Source: Ptiloglossa arizonensis (Eukaryota > Arthropoda > Insecta > Hymenoptera > Colletidae). From it: a stretch of 64,000 nt of DNA. The number at the start of each line of letters is the position of its first letter. The stretch's first letter is position 1. Of this stretch, positions 37,248 through 49,071 are shown one piece after another. Made by a program: the position numbers and the translations under genes. The notes beneath the pieces were generated by a model. That model did not search any database. It was given only the letters and a program-made list of their open reading frames with translations, and had not been told where the DNA came from. The stretch lies in NCBI RefSeq assembly GCF_051014685.1, contig NC_135058.1:9922811-9986810 (forward strand). The letters run 5' to 3'.

Positions 37248-37797
37248 GTTCTCGGTTTATCCTCTCGCGTTTTCTCTTGCGTCTTCCTGTCCTCCATGAT
37301 GGCGAAACGTACGTCGACCACGATTCTACAGAGAGACAACCGTTTAACCGTGAGTCTGAGTTAACGATTCAGCTCTGAGCGTTTGGAAAAAATTTCTTGT
37401 GACTTTTAGATTGTACGGTAGATTGCACATGGAGCATGGTTCTAGGAGGACAATTGTTCAACCGTGTTTTCGAGTTAACGATTCGTCTCTGAGTTTGGAA
37501 AAAATTTCTGAGTATAGTGTATATAGGTAGAGTGTTTTTCAAAAACTAAAAATGAATCTTGTGGAACGTCGTAAAAGGTAGCAATGAATAAAATTAAATT
37601 TTAATTTCTTAGTAATTGCACTATAGATGTTTCTTGGTACAGATCGAAAGTACTGTTTCATTGAATGTACAGTACGTGCCTTGGAGAAACGTAAACGCAC
37701 TTTTCCGAAATAACTCCAATAGAAATGAATTCAATTACCGTTTCTTAAAATGGCCGAGAAAAATGTATCTTCGAATCGATCTTCGTTGCTCGTTACA
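37248..37797. other. presumed intron, possible old mariner interior
   Basis: AT-rich. It may hold the decayed interior of the mariner-type element whose right end is at 37893, but no transposase motif (such as the D,D34D triad) could be read. A near repeat CAACCGT.TTTCGAGTTAAC lies at 37338 and 37448, about 110 bases apart. Confidence 0.35.
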
Positions 37798-37893
37798 TGA
37801 AAATGAAACACGATTTGCTTAGAGTGTGTAAACATTTTATTAAATTATATATTCTCCATTCTGGAAAACAAAACAACTCTCCGAACAACCCAA
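37798..37893 (-). mobile_element. mariner-type element, one end only
   Basis: Read on the minus strand from 37893, this starts TTGGGTTGTTCGGAGAGTTG next to a TA and continues TTTTGTTTTCC.GAATGGAGAA and TATATAATTTAA. It aligns with the left half of the complete MITE at 59210 for about 95 bases with roughly four matches in five. Beyond that the two differ, so this is a truncated or longer relative. No opposite terminal repeat was found to the left. Confidence 0.7.
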
Positions 37894-39416
37894 TAATTAC
37901 CCAAAGTTATAAAGAATCGAAATTTTTCAAATTTTCACCTCGATGAAAATCGAAATTTCAATTTAAAAATTTTCCCTCGACACCGTATGATCCCTGCAAG
38001 AATTCCTCCCTCGAATCGTCCACCTGTATCTCCACGTAGCACAGTTCGGCATAAAAAGCGTACCACGCGCGCGAGACACGTCGTCGCTCCAGGTGACGAG
38101 GGGTGTTTAAATAATAATTCAATTTTCGCTAATCCGGGTTGTCGAATGCCCCCGGAACTCCCTTTCTTTGTTACTCGACGAAAAATCTCCTCTTACCCTC
38201 GTCCTGGTGACGAACGCGAACACCGAGCCGTGTAGTCTCAGGAATAAACGCAACGGGAATCGATCGCCGGAAATGCCAAACGGACGTTTAAGGATAAAAG
38301 AAAAAAGAGGGGGAGAACGTGGAGGATGAGGGGGTGGTGGTGGGGGTTTAAGAGTGGTTGGTTCGTTCCACGACGAGGCCTTCGAGCGAACCAGAGCGAA
38401 ACGCGGTTACAGAAGTAGAACGAAGGACATGCATATCGAGTCAGGGACGAAAACGGGGGAGGAAGCGGTGGTTGGCGGGTGGTGAGAATGGGGGGGAGGG
38501 GGGGGCTCGGTGTGGAGAAAGACGACAATTCGAAGGCTGACGGGGCGCGTTGTGGAAACGGGTCGTCGAGGGATGCCAGGACGTGAAATGGAAGAAGCCC
38601 CGAGGACAGCGTGCCACCTCGTCGGCCCGCTAATGCAACATGACGCGATACGAGCGGACTTATGGTTCACCCAGGGGCTGAAAAACGAGAGAAAAAGCCG
38701 TGGCTGTCGGTCGGTGCCACTCGCTCTCACCTAGCAGCGTTGTGCGCCTGTCTCCGGGAATGTTTCACCAATCAGGAAGCACCGCAAGGCGCGCCGTTAA
38801 TAAACGAGGCTGCGCCAGCGCGCATAATTCCGAATATCGTCTCGGTTAAGACTACCGGGGACCGTCTAGCCGGCGTACACCGTAACGTGTGTACGTGTAG
38901 CAGGTAACGCGCGCGGTGTGTACCCCATCTAGGTCAGATGTGATTTCCCGCGATCGTGCCGCGACACTACCGTTTCGTCGCGCGGTGAGAGGAGGCCGCT
39001 AAGTGGCGGATCGGGACCGTACCCGAGGAACCGTACCGAAATCTTTGGGAATCCCCCGATGAAGTTCACCACCGCGCCAGCACGAAGATTGAATATTCAT
39101 CGTTCGCGACTTTCCGTTTCGTTCGACGACGCCCCGTGAACGAACCGCGATCGTCGAACGGCGCGTTCGAATATTTCTACATTTTTCTTTTTTTTCTTTT
39201 TTCTTTTTTTTTTTCTTCTTCCGCCAAGTTTCCCCGTAGTGAAACACGTTCCTCTCGAGACGGAGTGGAAAAACATTTCGGCGAGAGTTCGATAACTCTC
39301 GGAGGTTCTCGCAAACTCTGGACGGTTTTCGTTTTGTAAACTTGTACTTATTATGTATAGTTTAATACAAGGTACTCCCGACACTTTGCGGAATCTTTTC
39401 TCGCGGCGTTGTTCCG
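37894..39416. other. G-rich and CpG-rich, no gene seen
   Basis: Sequence at 38290-38520 is G-rich on the + strand (GGGGGTGGTGGTGGGGG, then GGGGGGGAGGGGGGGG near 38490) and quadruplex-prone. A T-rich CTTTTTTTT tract is at 39180-39220. Short frames here are composition effects. Confidence 0.45.
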
Positions 39417-39728
39417 GTTTCCGAACGTTCGGAAGCGTTTCGTTCTTGTTTCGAACTCGTTCGGCCGGTATCGTTTACCGCGGTGTGCAATTTCGGTTCT
39501 ACGATATTTAGAAGCACCTGTATTTTCGAAGTTGGGTAGAACTATAGCTTTTTTCACGGTGTGTCGTTTTGTGTTTCCCAATATTTCGAAGTATCTGTTC
39601 TTGTTTCGAACTCATTCGAGTGATATCATTTATCAAGGTAACATTTTGATTTCCCAACGTTTGGGAGTATCTATTCTTCTTTCGAACTTCTCCCAGTCGG
39701 TGAACGCGTTCGTAAAGTTCCGTTGTTA
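39417..39728. repeat. degenerate tandem repeat, four copies of ~78 bp
   Basis: Units begin at 39417, 39491, 39574 and 39651. They share TTTCCCAA.GTTTCGAAG.., TATCTGTTCTTGTTTCGAAC and TC.TTCG.G. Copies 1 and 3 are closest to each other. Confidence 0.75.
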
Positions 39729-39934
39729 GCTCTTACTTGGGTTATTGCTCCGTTTAAACGGAAGATACAATCGAGGAGGTTTCAACGCCGGTGAATCAAA
39801 TTTACTTCTCGGGATATTATTATAAATATACGACCGACGACACTCGCACGTAATTGGTTAAATAATCGTAGCTGTCGCTGACAGCTCCGGAGACAATTTA
39901 AAACTCGTATCCCGGTCTCGAATAGCGTTCGAAT

Positions 39935-39962
39935 CGTTTCGAAACGTTTCGAAACGTTTCGA
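39935..39962. repeat. CGTTTCGAAA palindromic triple repeat
   Basis: CGTTTCGAAA repeats with a 10-base period. The 28-base string is its own reverse complement apart from its ends, so it can form a cruciform. Confidence 0.8.
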
Positions 39963-41296
39963 GGCCACCGATAACTGTACATCGTCGATCTAGGCGAGGA
40001 TCGAAACTGCGTCCGATCTCAGACACAGATAACCGAAGACGTTGGGTCGATTCAAAGTCGCTGCGTCTGGCCGTGCTATTATTCGACGCGATGCTATCGA
40101 ACGCGTCGATATCGTCGAGTTCTAATTCGTAATTTCGTTAATTTGTAATGCCGTTACCCCGACGGTAGGTACGCTGGAGACTACTCAAATATTGATACTC
40201 ATATTTTGATACTTGGATATAGGTGAACATGGTCGCGCGGTTCGCTACTGGTCGTTGACACCAGACGCGGGAACGATATTATTAACGACGTTAAAAAGGA
40301 GTACTTCAAAATTTACAAACTTCAAACGACGGGGGTTATTTTTGTACCGTCGCGCATCTCACGAACGTGCTAATTACTTCGAATGATAAAAATCGGATTC
40401 GAAGTCCGGAGATCGTGCTAGACGAGAAACGCGCGACACAAAGGAGAGAATCTCGATTGAACGTGGATCTTGGTGCTAATATAACAGTTCCACGGTGCTG
40501 GAACAAGTTACTCGTCTACTAACGACTCTAAACCACTAACGACACCTACATTGTTCCGTCTCTATCCCTAATTTCGGTTCATCACCGCAGCCGGATCGCC
40601 CTTTGCGGCCAACAGTTTAACTATAAACGAAGTCGATATACGTCGCCGACAAACGTTCTTGTCAACAACGACGCGAGGACTTTGTTTGCTACGTCTTCCG
40701 CAAACCGACTGACTCGTATTTATGTTCCCATAAGTTGGCAATTAGCAGTCTCTTTGACCGAACTAAGACGTTCGGTAAGAAATAGTTAACGTTATAAATC
40801 CTTTAACGATCTGACGGACTCCGTCGGAATAGAAATACACTCGATAAGAATCAACCGAGAATCAAACCCGATCAAATCGAGGAGCAGGAATACTTCAGCA
40901 CCCGCGAAGCAACTGTATTCAAACACACGTAAGATGTGTAATCAAACTGCGACAAACTCGATCGAACCAAGAAGCACCCTTAAGACACTCGCCGATAGGA
41001 CGACAAACGTTAAATTGCACGTGAAGCAACTTTATTCAAACACGTTGGATGTGTCGTCAAACTCGAACAAACTCGATCGAATTAACAAACGACGATACCA
41101 CAGCGTCGAGACATCCATTCTTCTCCCCTCGTGTACAACTCTCGTACACATAGAATGTTCACACGAGCCATCATACTCAAACACACACGACCATACCGCG
41201 CGACTTTCAATTTTTCGAAAACTTCTCGCGCATTCTACGAGCCATTCGGACCAGCGCTTCGAAGCCTCGTTGTCCCTTCGAAACACTCTCTTACAG
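39963..41296. other. non-coding, no gene seen
   Basis: Mixed composition. A direct near repeat around 40915 and 41025 (CAACT.TATTCAAACAC, then .TAAGATGTGT/.TGGATGTGTC.TCAAACT, CAAACTCGATCGAA) marks a ~110-base duplication. No exon is seen up to the candidate at 41297. Confidence 0.4.
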
Positions 41297-41436
41297 TGAA
41301 GATCATCCCGCGTGCTCAGAAAATGACTCAAGGTCCGCACAATTCTCACGCATCGGTTGATTTCACCGATATCCCGCGAATCGAAGTCCACCGTAGCAAG
41401 GACCACGAGGACCCCCCCGCAGGGACCGAACCCTAA
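41297..41436 (+). CDS. candidate terminal exon, 45 residues to stop
   Basis: After CACTCTCTTACAG (a fair acceptor ending at 41296) the frame reads KIIPRAQKMTQGPHNSHASV, then DFTDIPRIEVHRSKDHEDPP and AGTEP, and stops at TAA (41434-41436). Codons look coding-like (GAT TTC ACC GAT ATC, GAA GTC CAC, AAG GAC CAC GAG GAC). It is hydrophilic and charged, with no domain I recognise. The frame continues open upstream for 56 more codons into sequence that looks less coding-like. It could be an isoform-specific C-terminus of a gene with long introns or a chance frame. It shares strand with the candidate at 37151, but phase cannot be matched without transcripts. Confidence 0.25.
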
Positions 41437-41645
41437 TTTGACTAATCACCATCACCGGGTAACCTTCTCATTTACTTACCTCGAATCGAGTCGAAAGGTT
41501 AAACAATCCGCTCGCTCGACGTTAAACGCCGCCCTTGCCCCGTGAATAAAACATTCGCCCGACCATTAAATATCCAGAGCGACTTTCGGGCCAGAGTGCT
41601 AATCTGAATTTTTATTCGCCTCTCGTGGAAAGCATGTAGCAGGAG

Positions 41646-41906
41646 GAGAAGGAGAGAGAGACGGAGAGAGCAGAGAAAGAGAGAGAGAGAGATCCCGTGC
41701 AGGCAAGAAGGCGGATGGAAAAACGAGAGACGGAAAGACTCGAAAGCAGGCACCCCGAAGGTGCGATCTCGGTCGAAGGTATTGACTTTCCCCAGGATTG
41801 GCCCTCGTTCTTGCCGGTAGCGCGATGATGAGACCTCTCGGGGAGAGGACTCTGCCTGCTCTCTCACTCTCTCTATTCCTCTCCCTCTCTCTCACACACA
41901 CACTCT
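41646..41906. repeat. GA-rich then CT/CA-rich microsatellites
   Basis: GAGAGAGAGACGGAGAGAGC near 41650-41690 is followed by a CT run with CACACACACA at 41857-41906. Together they form an imperfect inverted pair. Long frames crossing them on either strand are low-complexity. Confidence 0.85.
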
Positions 41907-42234
41907 GTTACCACCGAGTCTGCCCCGCCACGTTGGCAGAGCGTAGGTGTGCACGGGTGGTTTACGAGTGTGCAGGATCCCGGAACGCAGATACGCCAAG
42001 GGAGTGTTCCGCGTGTAGGTGGATAGAGACGCAGGTACCGAAGCGAGGGTGGTTCCGAGCCCCAGATACCAGCTACCGGCTGACAGAAATCTTTCCTGGA
42101 AAAAACGATCCTCCCCGTTTGCCCCACCTATGGCGGACTCTCGGCCGTCTCTCGTCTTGTAATTCGAAGGGACTCGAAGGACTAATATCTCACTCTCGTT
42201 TACCCCCTCAGAGCCACTTCTCGGGTTGATCGTT

Positions 42235-42920
42235 GCTCGGCTGCGAAGGTCGTCGAAAGACGCGGGACTCTCCGAGTTTTCGTCGCGGAAGATCGTGTTA
42301 GGTTAAAAGAGCGTTACTCTGGGAATACTCGGTGACATTCTTTTTTTCCAACCGCATATTTCGAATTGAAAGATGTCTATAACGGTGTCAACGATGTCTA
42401 ACGGTTGACGATCGTTGCTTCGGGGTAACAATTGTCAACAGTTTGCGTGAAATATGGGATTCTCTGAGTTTTCGTCGCGGGAGATCGTGTCAGGTTAGAA
42501 GATTGTTACTCTTTTTTCTGAATATTTGGAAGTAGAAGATATCCAAGTCCATATCTATGAGAATATTGGTCGATGATTGTTACTTCACCCGCAAAGATCG
42601 TTCAAAGTTTGCAAAGGATGCAAGAGTACATTTGTCTTGGTCGAAGAACAGTTAGGTGACCAGTTGGAAGTCTTATTCCAGAACGTTCGGTGCCATTTTT
42701 TTTTTTTCTAAATATTTGGAATTCAAAGATTCACCCGTGACTGTAATGCACCTGTGGCTGCGAAGGTCGTGGAAAATTCGTAAAGGCTGAAGGATTCTTT
42801 ACCTTTTAGTCGAAGTACATCTACCTTTAGTCGGATTTTTCCAAACATTCGGAATTTCGAGGATATTTGTAACTGCTCGCGGTCGAGTTCAAATCGTTTC
42901 CGGTTTTGGGGAAGTTTGCA
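42235..42920. repeat. degenerate tandem repeat, ~200-bp unit
   Basis: GACTCTCCGAGTTTTCGTCG (42267) recurs as GATTCTCTGAGTTTTCGTCG (42460), followed both times by CGGAAGATCGTGTTAGGTTA or CGGGAGATCGTGTCAGGTTA and GTTACTC. Further decayed copies carry CAAAGATCGTTCAAAGTTTG (42592) and CTGCGAAGGTCGTGGAAAAT (42757). TATTTGGAA and TTTTTTTTC spacers recur. Confidence 0.7.
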
Positions 42921-44859
42921 CTTGGTGAGCCGACTAACGATCAAAGAATCATCGTCAAACAGAAGGGGACTTCCCACCTGTTTTTTTATCTCTGACGATG
43001 AGTCCTTGTCACAGAGTCTCCTACCTACCTGTTTGATTTACTCCTCTGCAATCTATCCTCGCATACCGATAGTCACCAGGTCCTGTGTAAATTTTTCCAC
43101 ACCCTCTCATCGCGCTACTAAATCTCAAGTTTCTTTTTCCCGTATGTCTACCTACTATTTTAACTCGCCTTCAATCGATACACGTTTCATAGATACCCGT
43201 ACTTTGTCTTCTTTTTGTACATATCAGCATCGTTCACGTTACGTTTAAATTAAATTCTAAGTTTAGAATTGAGTTGGGTTAGGTTGTAGAAGAGACATAT
43301 TCCTTGAACCCCGACCTTTCACCTTGCTTCTATAAAATGTAATGTTTCTCGAACCAATATTCTACTCTTTTTTTTAGTTTACCCTTTCAGACCTTAGATT
43401 TAGATAGTCTCGTTCGGGAAGAGTTAATAATTTTCTTTCGAATCAGTTTTCGAAAATCTGTAAACTCCAGTGTGAAATACATTGGAAAGTATTAAAAATC
43501 GAAAAGATTAATTCGATAAACGAAGTTAAATCAGGAAAAATAAAAATAATTGTGGAATACGCGTGAATAAATCGAAACAGAAGGATAAGAATGATGAGAA
43601 AGGCTTCGATTCAGTTATCGAGGGGGAAATTTCATCAATTAACGAGGTAGTACTGTATTTGACATTTTTAAACAAAGAGAAGGGTTCGTACTTGTATTTA
43701 GACGAGTAACGAGACTCTGAAGTTTTTTAAATAAAACGCGCACCAAGTGAGGAACTGCAACGCAGAATGTGCAAAAAGTTCAGCCGTTAGAGGCATAAAT
43801 AATCGACTGAACATGGCAGTTCTGTGGCATTAAATCAATTTCTAGGGCCTTGACTTTTTTCCCAACTCGACGATCGATTCATAAACAATTTGCAAACGTT
43901 ATTACAATCAGTGGTCGTTATGAATAACAAATCTCGATGGAAATACTGATCTATTAAGGCTGCTATTGTTACTTGGGAAAGTAAATAAAACGTATACATT
44001 ATGTAACACTGCTAAATGACGACTGACTTACATTGTTTCTCATAATCATCGATAACTATTTCCGTACGTAAGAATCATTACGGACAAGCTAAGATGAAAC
44101 ACAGCAGACAAAGCTCTTAACTTTATTTCATAAGTTCGTATCGATCTTATTTTATTCGATTGTGTTTCGAATTTAGAAAAGGGACACAATTACTTCAAAG
44201 TAAATATGTTATCAAAAACGTGTATTTTTTTTTTTTTTTTAATAAATCTCCTTTCAAAACCCTCTTGGAGTCTGAAAGGTTTTGTCTAGCAGATTCTGCC
44301 TCGGATACGATTTGCCTGGCTCCTGTTCCTGAACCCCTTCGATCGAACATACAATCGCGAAACGGTTAAGCAATATGTATTGACAATAAAACCAATTTAA
44401 ATAACAAAGTAGTCCGATACAAACGTTTGCATATATTTACCAATCTTTTAAACGTTTCAATCGTGCGTTCGAGTTTACTTGAAAGATAATTGGAAAGATC
44501 GCAATATTATTTTACAAGAAGTAGAACGAAAACAAGATATGTAATTACGTAGACGAGAGGAGAAAAGAGAAATATATTTTTTAGAAAGTGAATGATTAAA
44601 AAAGGAGAAACCGGCATTTAAGATTGGATACTGGTTGAGTTTAAACGATACCCACTTACCACGACCGAGTTTGTAAAATGAAATATGGTATCTAACGATT
44701 GCCAGCGGTCGATGGCGCTCACGTCCAACAGATGGACATGTGGCCAACCCTACATGATGCACCATATGGTGCAGTGGAAAATATCAAGTACTTTTTCTTC
44801 AAATTGTTTCCTGCCTATAAGAAAGAGATAGATATCGCCGAAGAATAGTGACCTAGAAT
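42921..44859. other. AT-rich, no gene seen
   Basis: No repeat array or exon was recognised. A run of 16 T lies at 44224-44240. Confidence 0.5.
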
Positions 44860-44945
44860 ATCCACGAAGAGGACTCGAACCCGATATCCAAACGTTCAGA
44901 ACATCGAGAAATCTATCGAAACACTTGTACCAAACTGCATCCTTA
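44860..44945 (-). mobile_element. tRNA-derived SINE fragment, minus strand
   Basis: On the minus strand there is a perfect A-box TGGTACAAGTG (44923-44933) and a perfect B-box GGTTCGAGTCC (44871-44881), about 50 bases apart. TTCTGAACGTTTGGATATCG lies between them. The spacing resembles a tRNA with a long variable arm. Stems around the acceptor end do not pair well, so a retroposed tRNA-like SINE is more likely than a live tRNA. Flanking duplications were not found. Confidence 0.45.
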
Positions 44946-45857
44946 AATAGTTCGAATAATCGAGGCTATAATAATTCCAAGCTGAGCTAGTCACGAGGCC
45001 TTAAAATCGTACGACTGTAATTCGCACGATCGCAATATCGTGTATAAATACACGTGAAAAATTTCAACGCAAAATATTTATTATACAATCCTCCGTAATT
45101 TTTCAACAGTCTACGTGTACTTAACCTCCCTACACGACCGACTACCAAGACCACGTTTAAATGCAACGCAAAAGGACCGATCAAACACTGATTCGCGTCC
45201 TACGAGTACTCAGCATCGAAATACCTAAAACGTAAAATAGGTCCACTGTATAATAGTCACTGATACGTCCACTGTAAAATAGGTACATCGTAAGTAGCCA
45301 CGTCCGTGGCAGGTGCTCGACTCGTGAACCTCATCGGTGACGGGGAGCCCCGCCAGTCCACCGTGTTCATCGTTTCGATTCCTAGCGAACGGTTACAGAA
45401 TCCATCAATACCGGGTGCCCCGTGGCCGTAGAATCCCCAAGTTCCTTGCGTCCCGGTTCGTTATGCATCACCGAGATTATCGGTACGCTCTTGCCATTAC
45501 CGGGGAAGGATCGATCGTCTCCGTGGCACCGGGGATGACCCGCGATCTGTAGTCCCGATAGCTTCGGTTATCGATTACCCGGTAAGAGTGGTCGTTAAAC
45601 AAGTTCCCTACCTATTTCTGGTAGCGAAACCGACCGGCATTCCTCCGCCACGGGTTTCCGGGGATCTCTTCGCGCGAACGGTGTTCTCTCGCTTCATCCT
45701 TACGAGCCGGGATGAAAAAAGAGGGATGTAATTTTTACGCGCTCTCTTCCACCAGTTGTTCGCGCGAAATCCGCCCAAGTTCCCCGTGCCGGTGTACCTA
45801 GCTACCCACCCGTGTACACGCACACGCGAGGAACCCGCAGTGTACGTACATCGACAG

Positions 45858-46118
45858 TTTTGTCGATACAAGGGCAACGGGTGTGCGCGCACCGAGTGTA
45901 AGCGATGGGAGGAGGCAGTCCTCCAAGACAAGTGGTGTTGCGACGAGGACTCGGGTAGTGCCGGGTACAACATACCCTGCCATTACCGCCGCTGCCTCTC
46001 GGGTAATGAAGGCGGCAGCGGTGTCGACGAGGACGAGAGGACGACGCTGCCGGCGTCGGCGTGGCTCGCACCGGTGCAAAGTAACGGCGTGATCAATGCC
46101 GCAACGCTAATTAATTAA
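45858..46118 (+). CDS. candidate cysteine-rich frame, 86 residues
   Basis: After a possible acceptor ATCGACAG the frame runs FCRYKGNGCARTECKRWEEA, VLQDKWCCDEDSGSAGYNIP and CHYRRCLSG, then an acidic Gly/Ser tail to TAA at 46116. Seven cysteines fall within 48 residues in the pattern C-x6-C-x4-C-x12-CC-x12-C-x4-C, with two Trp and many charged residues. Codons are coding-like (TGG GAG GAG GCA GTC CTC). There is no ATG in frame, so it needs an upstream exon. The spacing is not one I can assign to a known knottin, EGF or zinc-finger family. The surrounding block (45300-46100) is CpG- and GC-rich, so chance openness remains possible. Confidence 0.25.
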   Translation, partial: FCRYKGNGCARTECKRWEEAVLQDKWCCDEDSGSAGYNIPCHYRRCLSGNEGGSGVDEDERTTLPASAWLAPVQSNGVINAATLIN

Positions 46119-48282
46119 CATTCCCTCGCGGAAGAGGTCTCTGGTAGACACACCTACACGAGCGAGGAGAGCGCCCTTTCTCTTCGCCCCCTGCGTTCTA
46201 CCGACCCCCTCTATGCCCCATTCCTCGGACACTGCCTCTCTCTTTCTCTCTTGCGCTTTCTCGTTGCCAGGTTCGCCAGTCTCTTTCCACGACCAGCCAG
46301 TTCTCTCGTTCCTCTCCTTTTCACTCTAGTGACTTTAACGCCAACGATCGTTACCGTACCACGATAACGACGACGCCGGCTACGACCACCAGCCGGTAGG
46401 AATATTCCTGGGAGGATTATTTCTCTCAACGACCAACGGCCTCGGGAAGAAGTTTGAAGGACGAACGAGAGAGGAACAACCCCTCACCGATCCAAGAAGG
46501 AGTTTCGATCAGCGAATCGCGAAGATTTTGGAAAGCTTCGATCGGAGACGATCGGCTCGTCGGGTTTCCTGGTTGAGAAGAACCCGTGGATTTTGCCGAG
46601 GAAACGGTGACGAGTTCTGGTACCTCTGAGGGATACTACCGGTACGCTATCTGGTAGGCAGGGTTTCTCAAACTCTTCCGACCGTGGCCCACTTGGACCG
46701 ACAAGGAACCGTGAAGTGTCCCCTCGTTTGATTTTAACGTTGCGGGTTTTCAGAGATGACAAAAACTTGGCATTCGTTTGTAGACGATAAGTCAAGATCG
46801 AGGGATGAAATTCGAGTTTCACTGGCCGATTTTATATCGAATATCGTTGGAAATGTAGGGAAGTGTTTCTAAAGAAATTTTGTACGGATTAGAATAGAAA
46901 AGTTAGAAAATAATTTCTGTTTCGTAGGCCTACTAGTTCCTGCTATAACTCTACAGTTGTCGATGGAGCAGAAGTGACCGATTTGCTCTCATTGATAGTC
47001 TCGAGCTTGTCCTCAATTGAAAATTAGACTCCCGGACGCGTCGCTTTCTAGTCGTATCGGTTCTTAGATAAAATTCTCCCCAAATGAATCCAACGTTACG
47101 TTCGGCTTCTTGGCGTGATTTCGACCACGCGTAAGTGGAAGATAGTTTAGATCTTTGTATGTATTTTGATGAAAATTGAGCAAAACCGGCCAGTCATGTC
47201 GGTTCGGTGCTTAATTTAAAATACACGCGGCTCGCCAGTGGTCCGCAGTTTGAGAAAGACTGCTCCCACGCATGGGGTTTTCCCGGATAGAGAATATCAA
47301 TAACGTGCGATAACTGCTTGTTGACTCTAGTTACGTTTTCTACCGGGTATATACTATATAAGCAATTATCAGTGTTCAAATATTTACCGTATTAACGGTA
47401 ACGGTGCGGCAAAGATGTCGGTCAACAAAGAAAAAATAATGTACGAGTTATCTCTCGTACGTACCAACCTGCTATTGAGTTACAATCGTTGCACTCGACG
47501 AGATATTTCCACTTGATCGAGTAAACAAACGAATAATTTAAACTACGAATAATCCGGGAACAGATGGGAAAGATTCGTAAAATATCAAACTTGACAATTA
47601 TTTTTTTTCTTAATTTCTTTACATCGACTCTTCTTCAACTCATACCCACCATTCCTTATTTTCATTTATCAATGAAACAAAGCTCACACACCGAAGAGGG
47701 GCTGCAAACAATCGAAACGTTTATTTATATTACAAAATATTATTTATAAAATACTATGTACACATACTACACACATCGTGAAAAATTGTGACGCCACTCG
47801 CTCCCGGAACGTCCTCCTTTTCGGAGAAACAAAGTTCGGGGACAAATCTCGCGAAAATAAACCACGCCGGGGGGAGGGGGGGTAGACGAAAGAAAAACCA
47901 ACAAAAAAGTTATCATCGGTAGGCAAATCCAAGGAAACGGAAACTTTCGTCTGAAATCGTATCCCTGCGTCCCGTCACCCCCACCCCCCGTCCCTCACCC
48001 TGGATAACGAGCTCGACGGCAAATACATTAATTAATTAATCGCGTTACACCGCGTACAACGCGGCCGAGCGCGCAACGTCCGTAGACGGAACGTCAAGAG
48101 TAACCAGACATCGGCGCGATTCAATTTAACTGCTAAGTACACGAGGAGGGGGTGGAAGGGCGGGTGGGTAACCCGGGGGGGGGGATGGTAGCGGTTACGC
48201 AGGATTGAACCGAGCAGGGCTGGGAAGGAAGGGGCCCGGTTAGAGGTAAAGAGGGCGAAGAGAGAGGGTGGGTAGTAAGCGC
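46119..48282. other. CT-rich then AT-rich, G-runs at the end
   Basis: Sequence at 46220-46330 is CT-rich. The middle is AT-rich without features. Strong G-runs occur at 47866-47884 and 48140-48185 on the + strand. AATAAA on the minus strand near 47720 is not backed by any upstream minus-strand exon. Confidence 0.4.
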
Positions 48283-49071
48283 GCGCGCGGGTTCAGCGTT
48301 CGTTGAACGCTCGCGGCGGCAGGAAGCGGCGCGACGGCGCGCGCGGAATAGGGGCAGGTTTTTGCCTCGAGTTCGAGTGGAAGAAGCGTTTGCAGCATCC
48401 TCTCTCGATCCGCTGGCGGCGAGTGTCGTTCTGCTGTCCTACTTAGAGAGCGGTGCGCCTATATAGGGGAAGGGTGGGTGGGCGGGCGGGCGGGCAGGCG
48501 GCCGGCCGGTAGGGAGGGAGCGTGGATGCGAGCGAAGGGTGGGGGGACGGACGAGCCGCGTCGCGTATAGGTGCGCGCGCAGGACGGATACGTGTGGAAA
48601 GTGTATCCTTGCAAAGTTTCGTCTCCTGGTCAACGTTCTTCCATCGGTAGCCGAGTTGGATATCGACCGGGGCCGTAGGATGAGACGCGATTTAATCCTC
48701 CTGGGGGCACGGGAGGAGGCGGCTGAGAGCGAGAGAGACAACGGGTGACTGAGCAGGGAGGGGAGGGGGACGATGGGGGTGGTAGAAGGGGGATTGGTCA
48801 CGGTAAAGAGGCAAGGCTGTCTGAACGAACGAAGAGGCGCTATCGGTTCGCGCGAAAGCGGATTGCCTCGTGAAATAGTCAGGCAACGGATGAAAAGGGC
48901 GGCAGCCAGTAGCGCGCTTTTAAGCAAATAGAGGGGATTCATTTTTGAAGAGCGACGCGATCAAGCGTCGCGCGTTACTTTCGCGTCTCGAGTCGCGTGA
49001 CGCTCGCGCGCGAAAAGACCGTACTTCGGCCCCGAAGGACGTGGACGGTGTTCCAGGTGACCCTTGGATCG
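48283..49071 (+). promoter_or_regulatory. CpG-rich promoter-like region ending at a donor
   Basis: A CpG-dense block (GCGCGCGCGCGGG, then the perfect inverted repeat AGCGTTC-GTT-GAACGCT at 48297-48313) contains a TATA-like TATATAGG at 48460. The block ends at ATCG|GTGAGG (49071), a good splice donor, after which the sequence turns AT-rich. This could be a promoter with a long 5' leader exon. On the minus strand a 167-codon ATG frame (48439-48942) begins MNPLYLLKSALLAAALFIRC, which looks like a signal peptide, but its later part is simple Pro/Arg/Ser sequence. Confidence 0.3.
48466..48506 (+). other. G-quadruplex-prone run beside TATA-like box
   Basis: GGGG-AA-GGG-T-GGG-T-GGG-C-GGG-C-GGG-C-GGG follows the TATATAGG directly. 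Seven G-runs with one-base loops make a very stable quadruplex likely on the + strand. Confidence 0.75.

Noticed and set aside
37612..37640. ATTGCACT word resembling the miR-92 seed
   Set aside because: Identity ends after the seed and no precursor hairpin is visible.
48439..48942. 167-codon minus-strand ATG frame with a signal-peptide-like start
   Set aside because: Only the first ~25 residues look meaningful; the rest is Pro/Arg/Ser sequence from the complement of G-rich DNA, and it opposes a promoter-like region.
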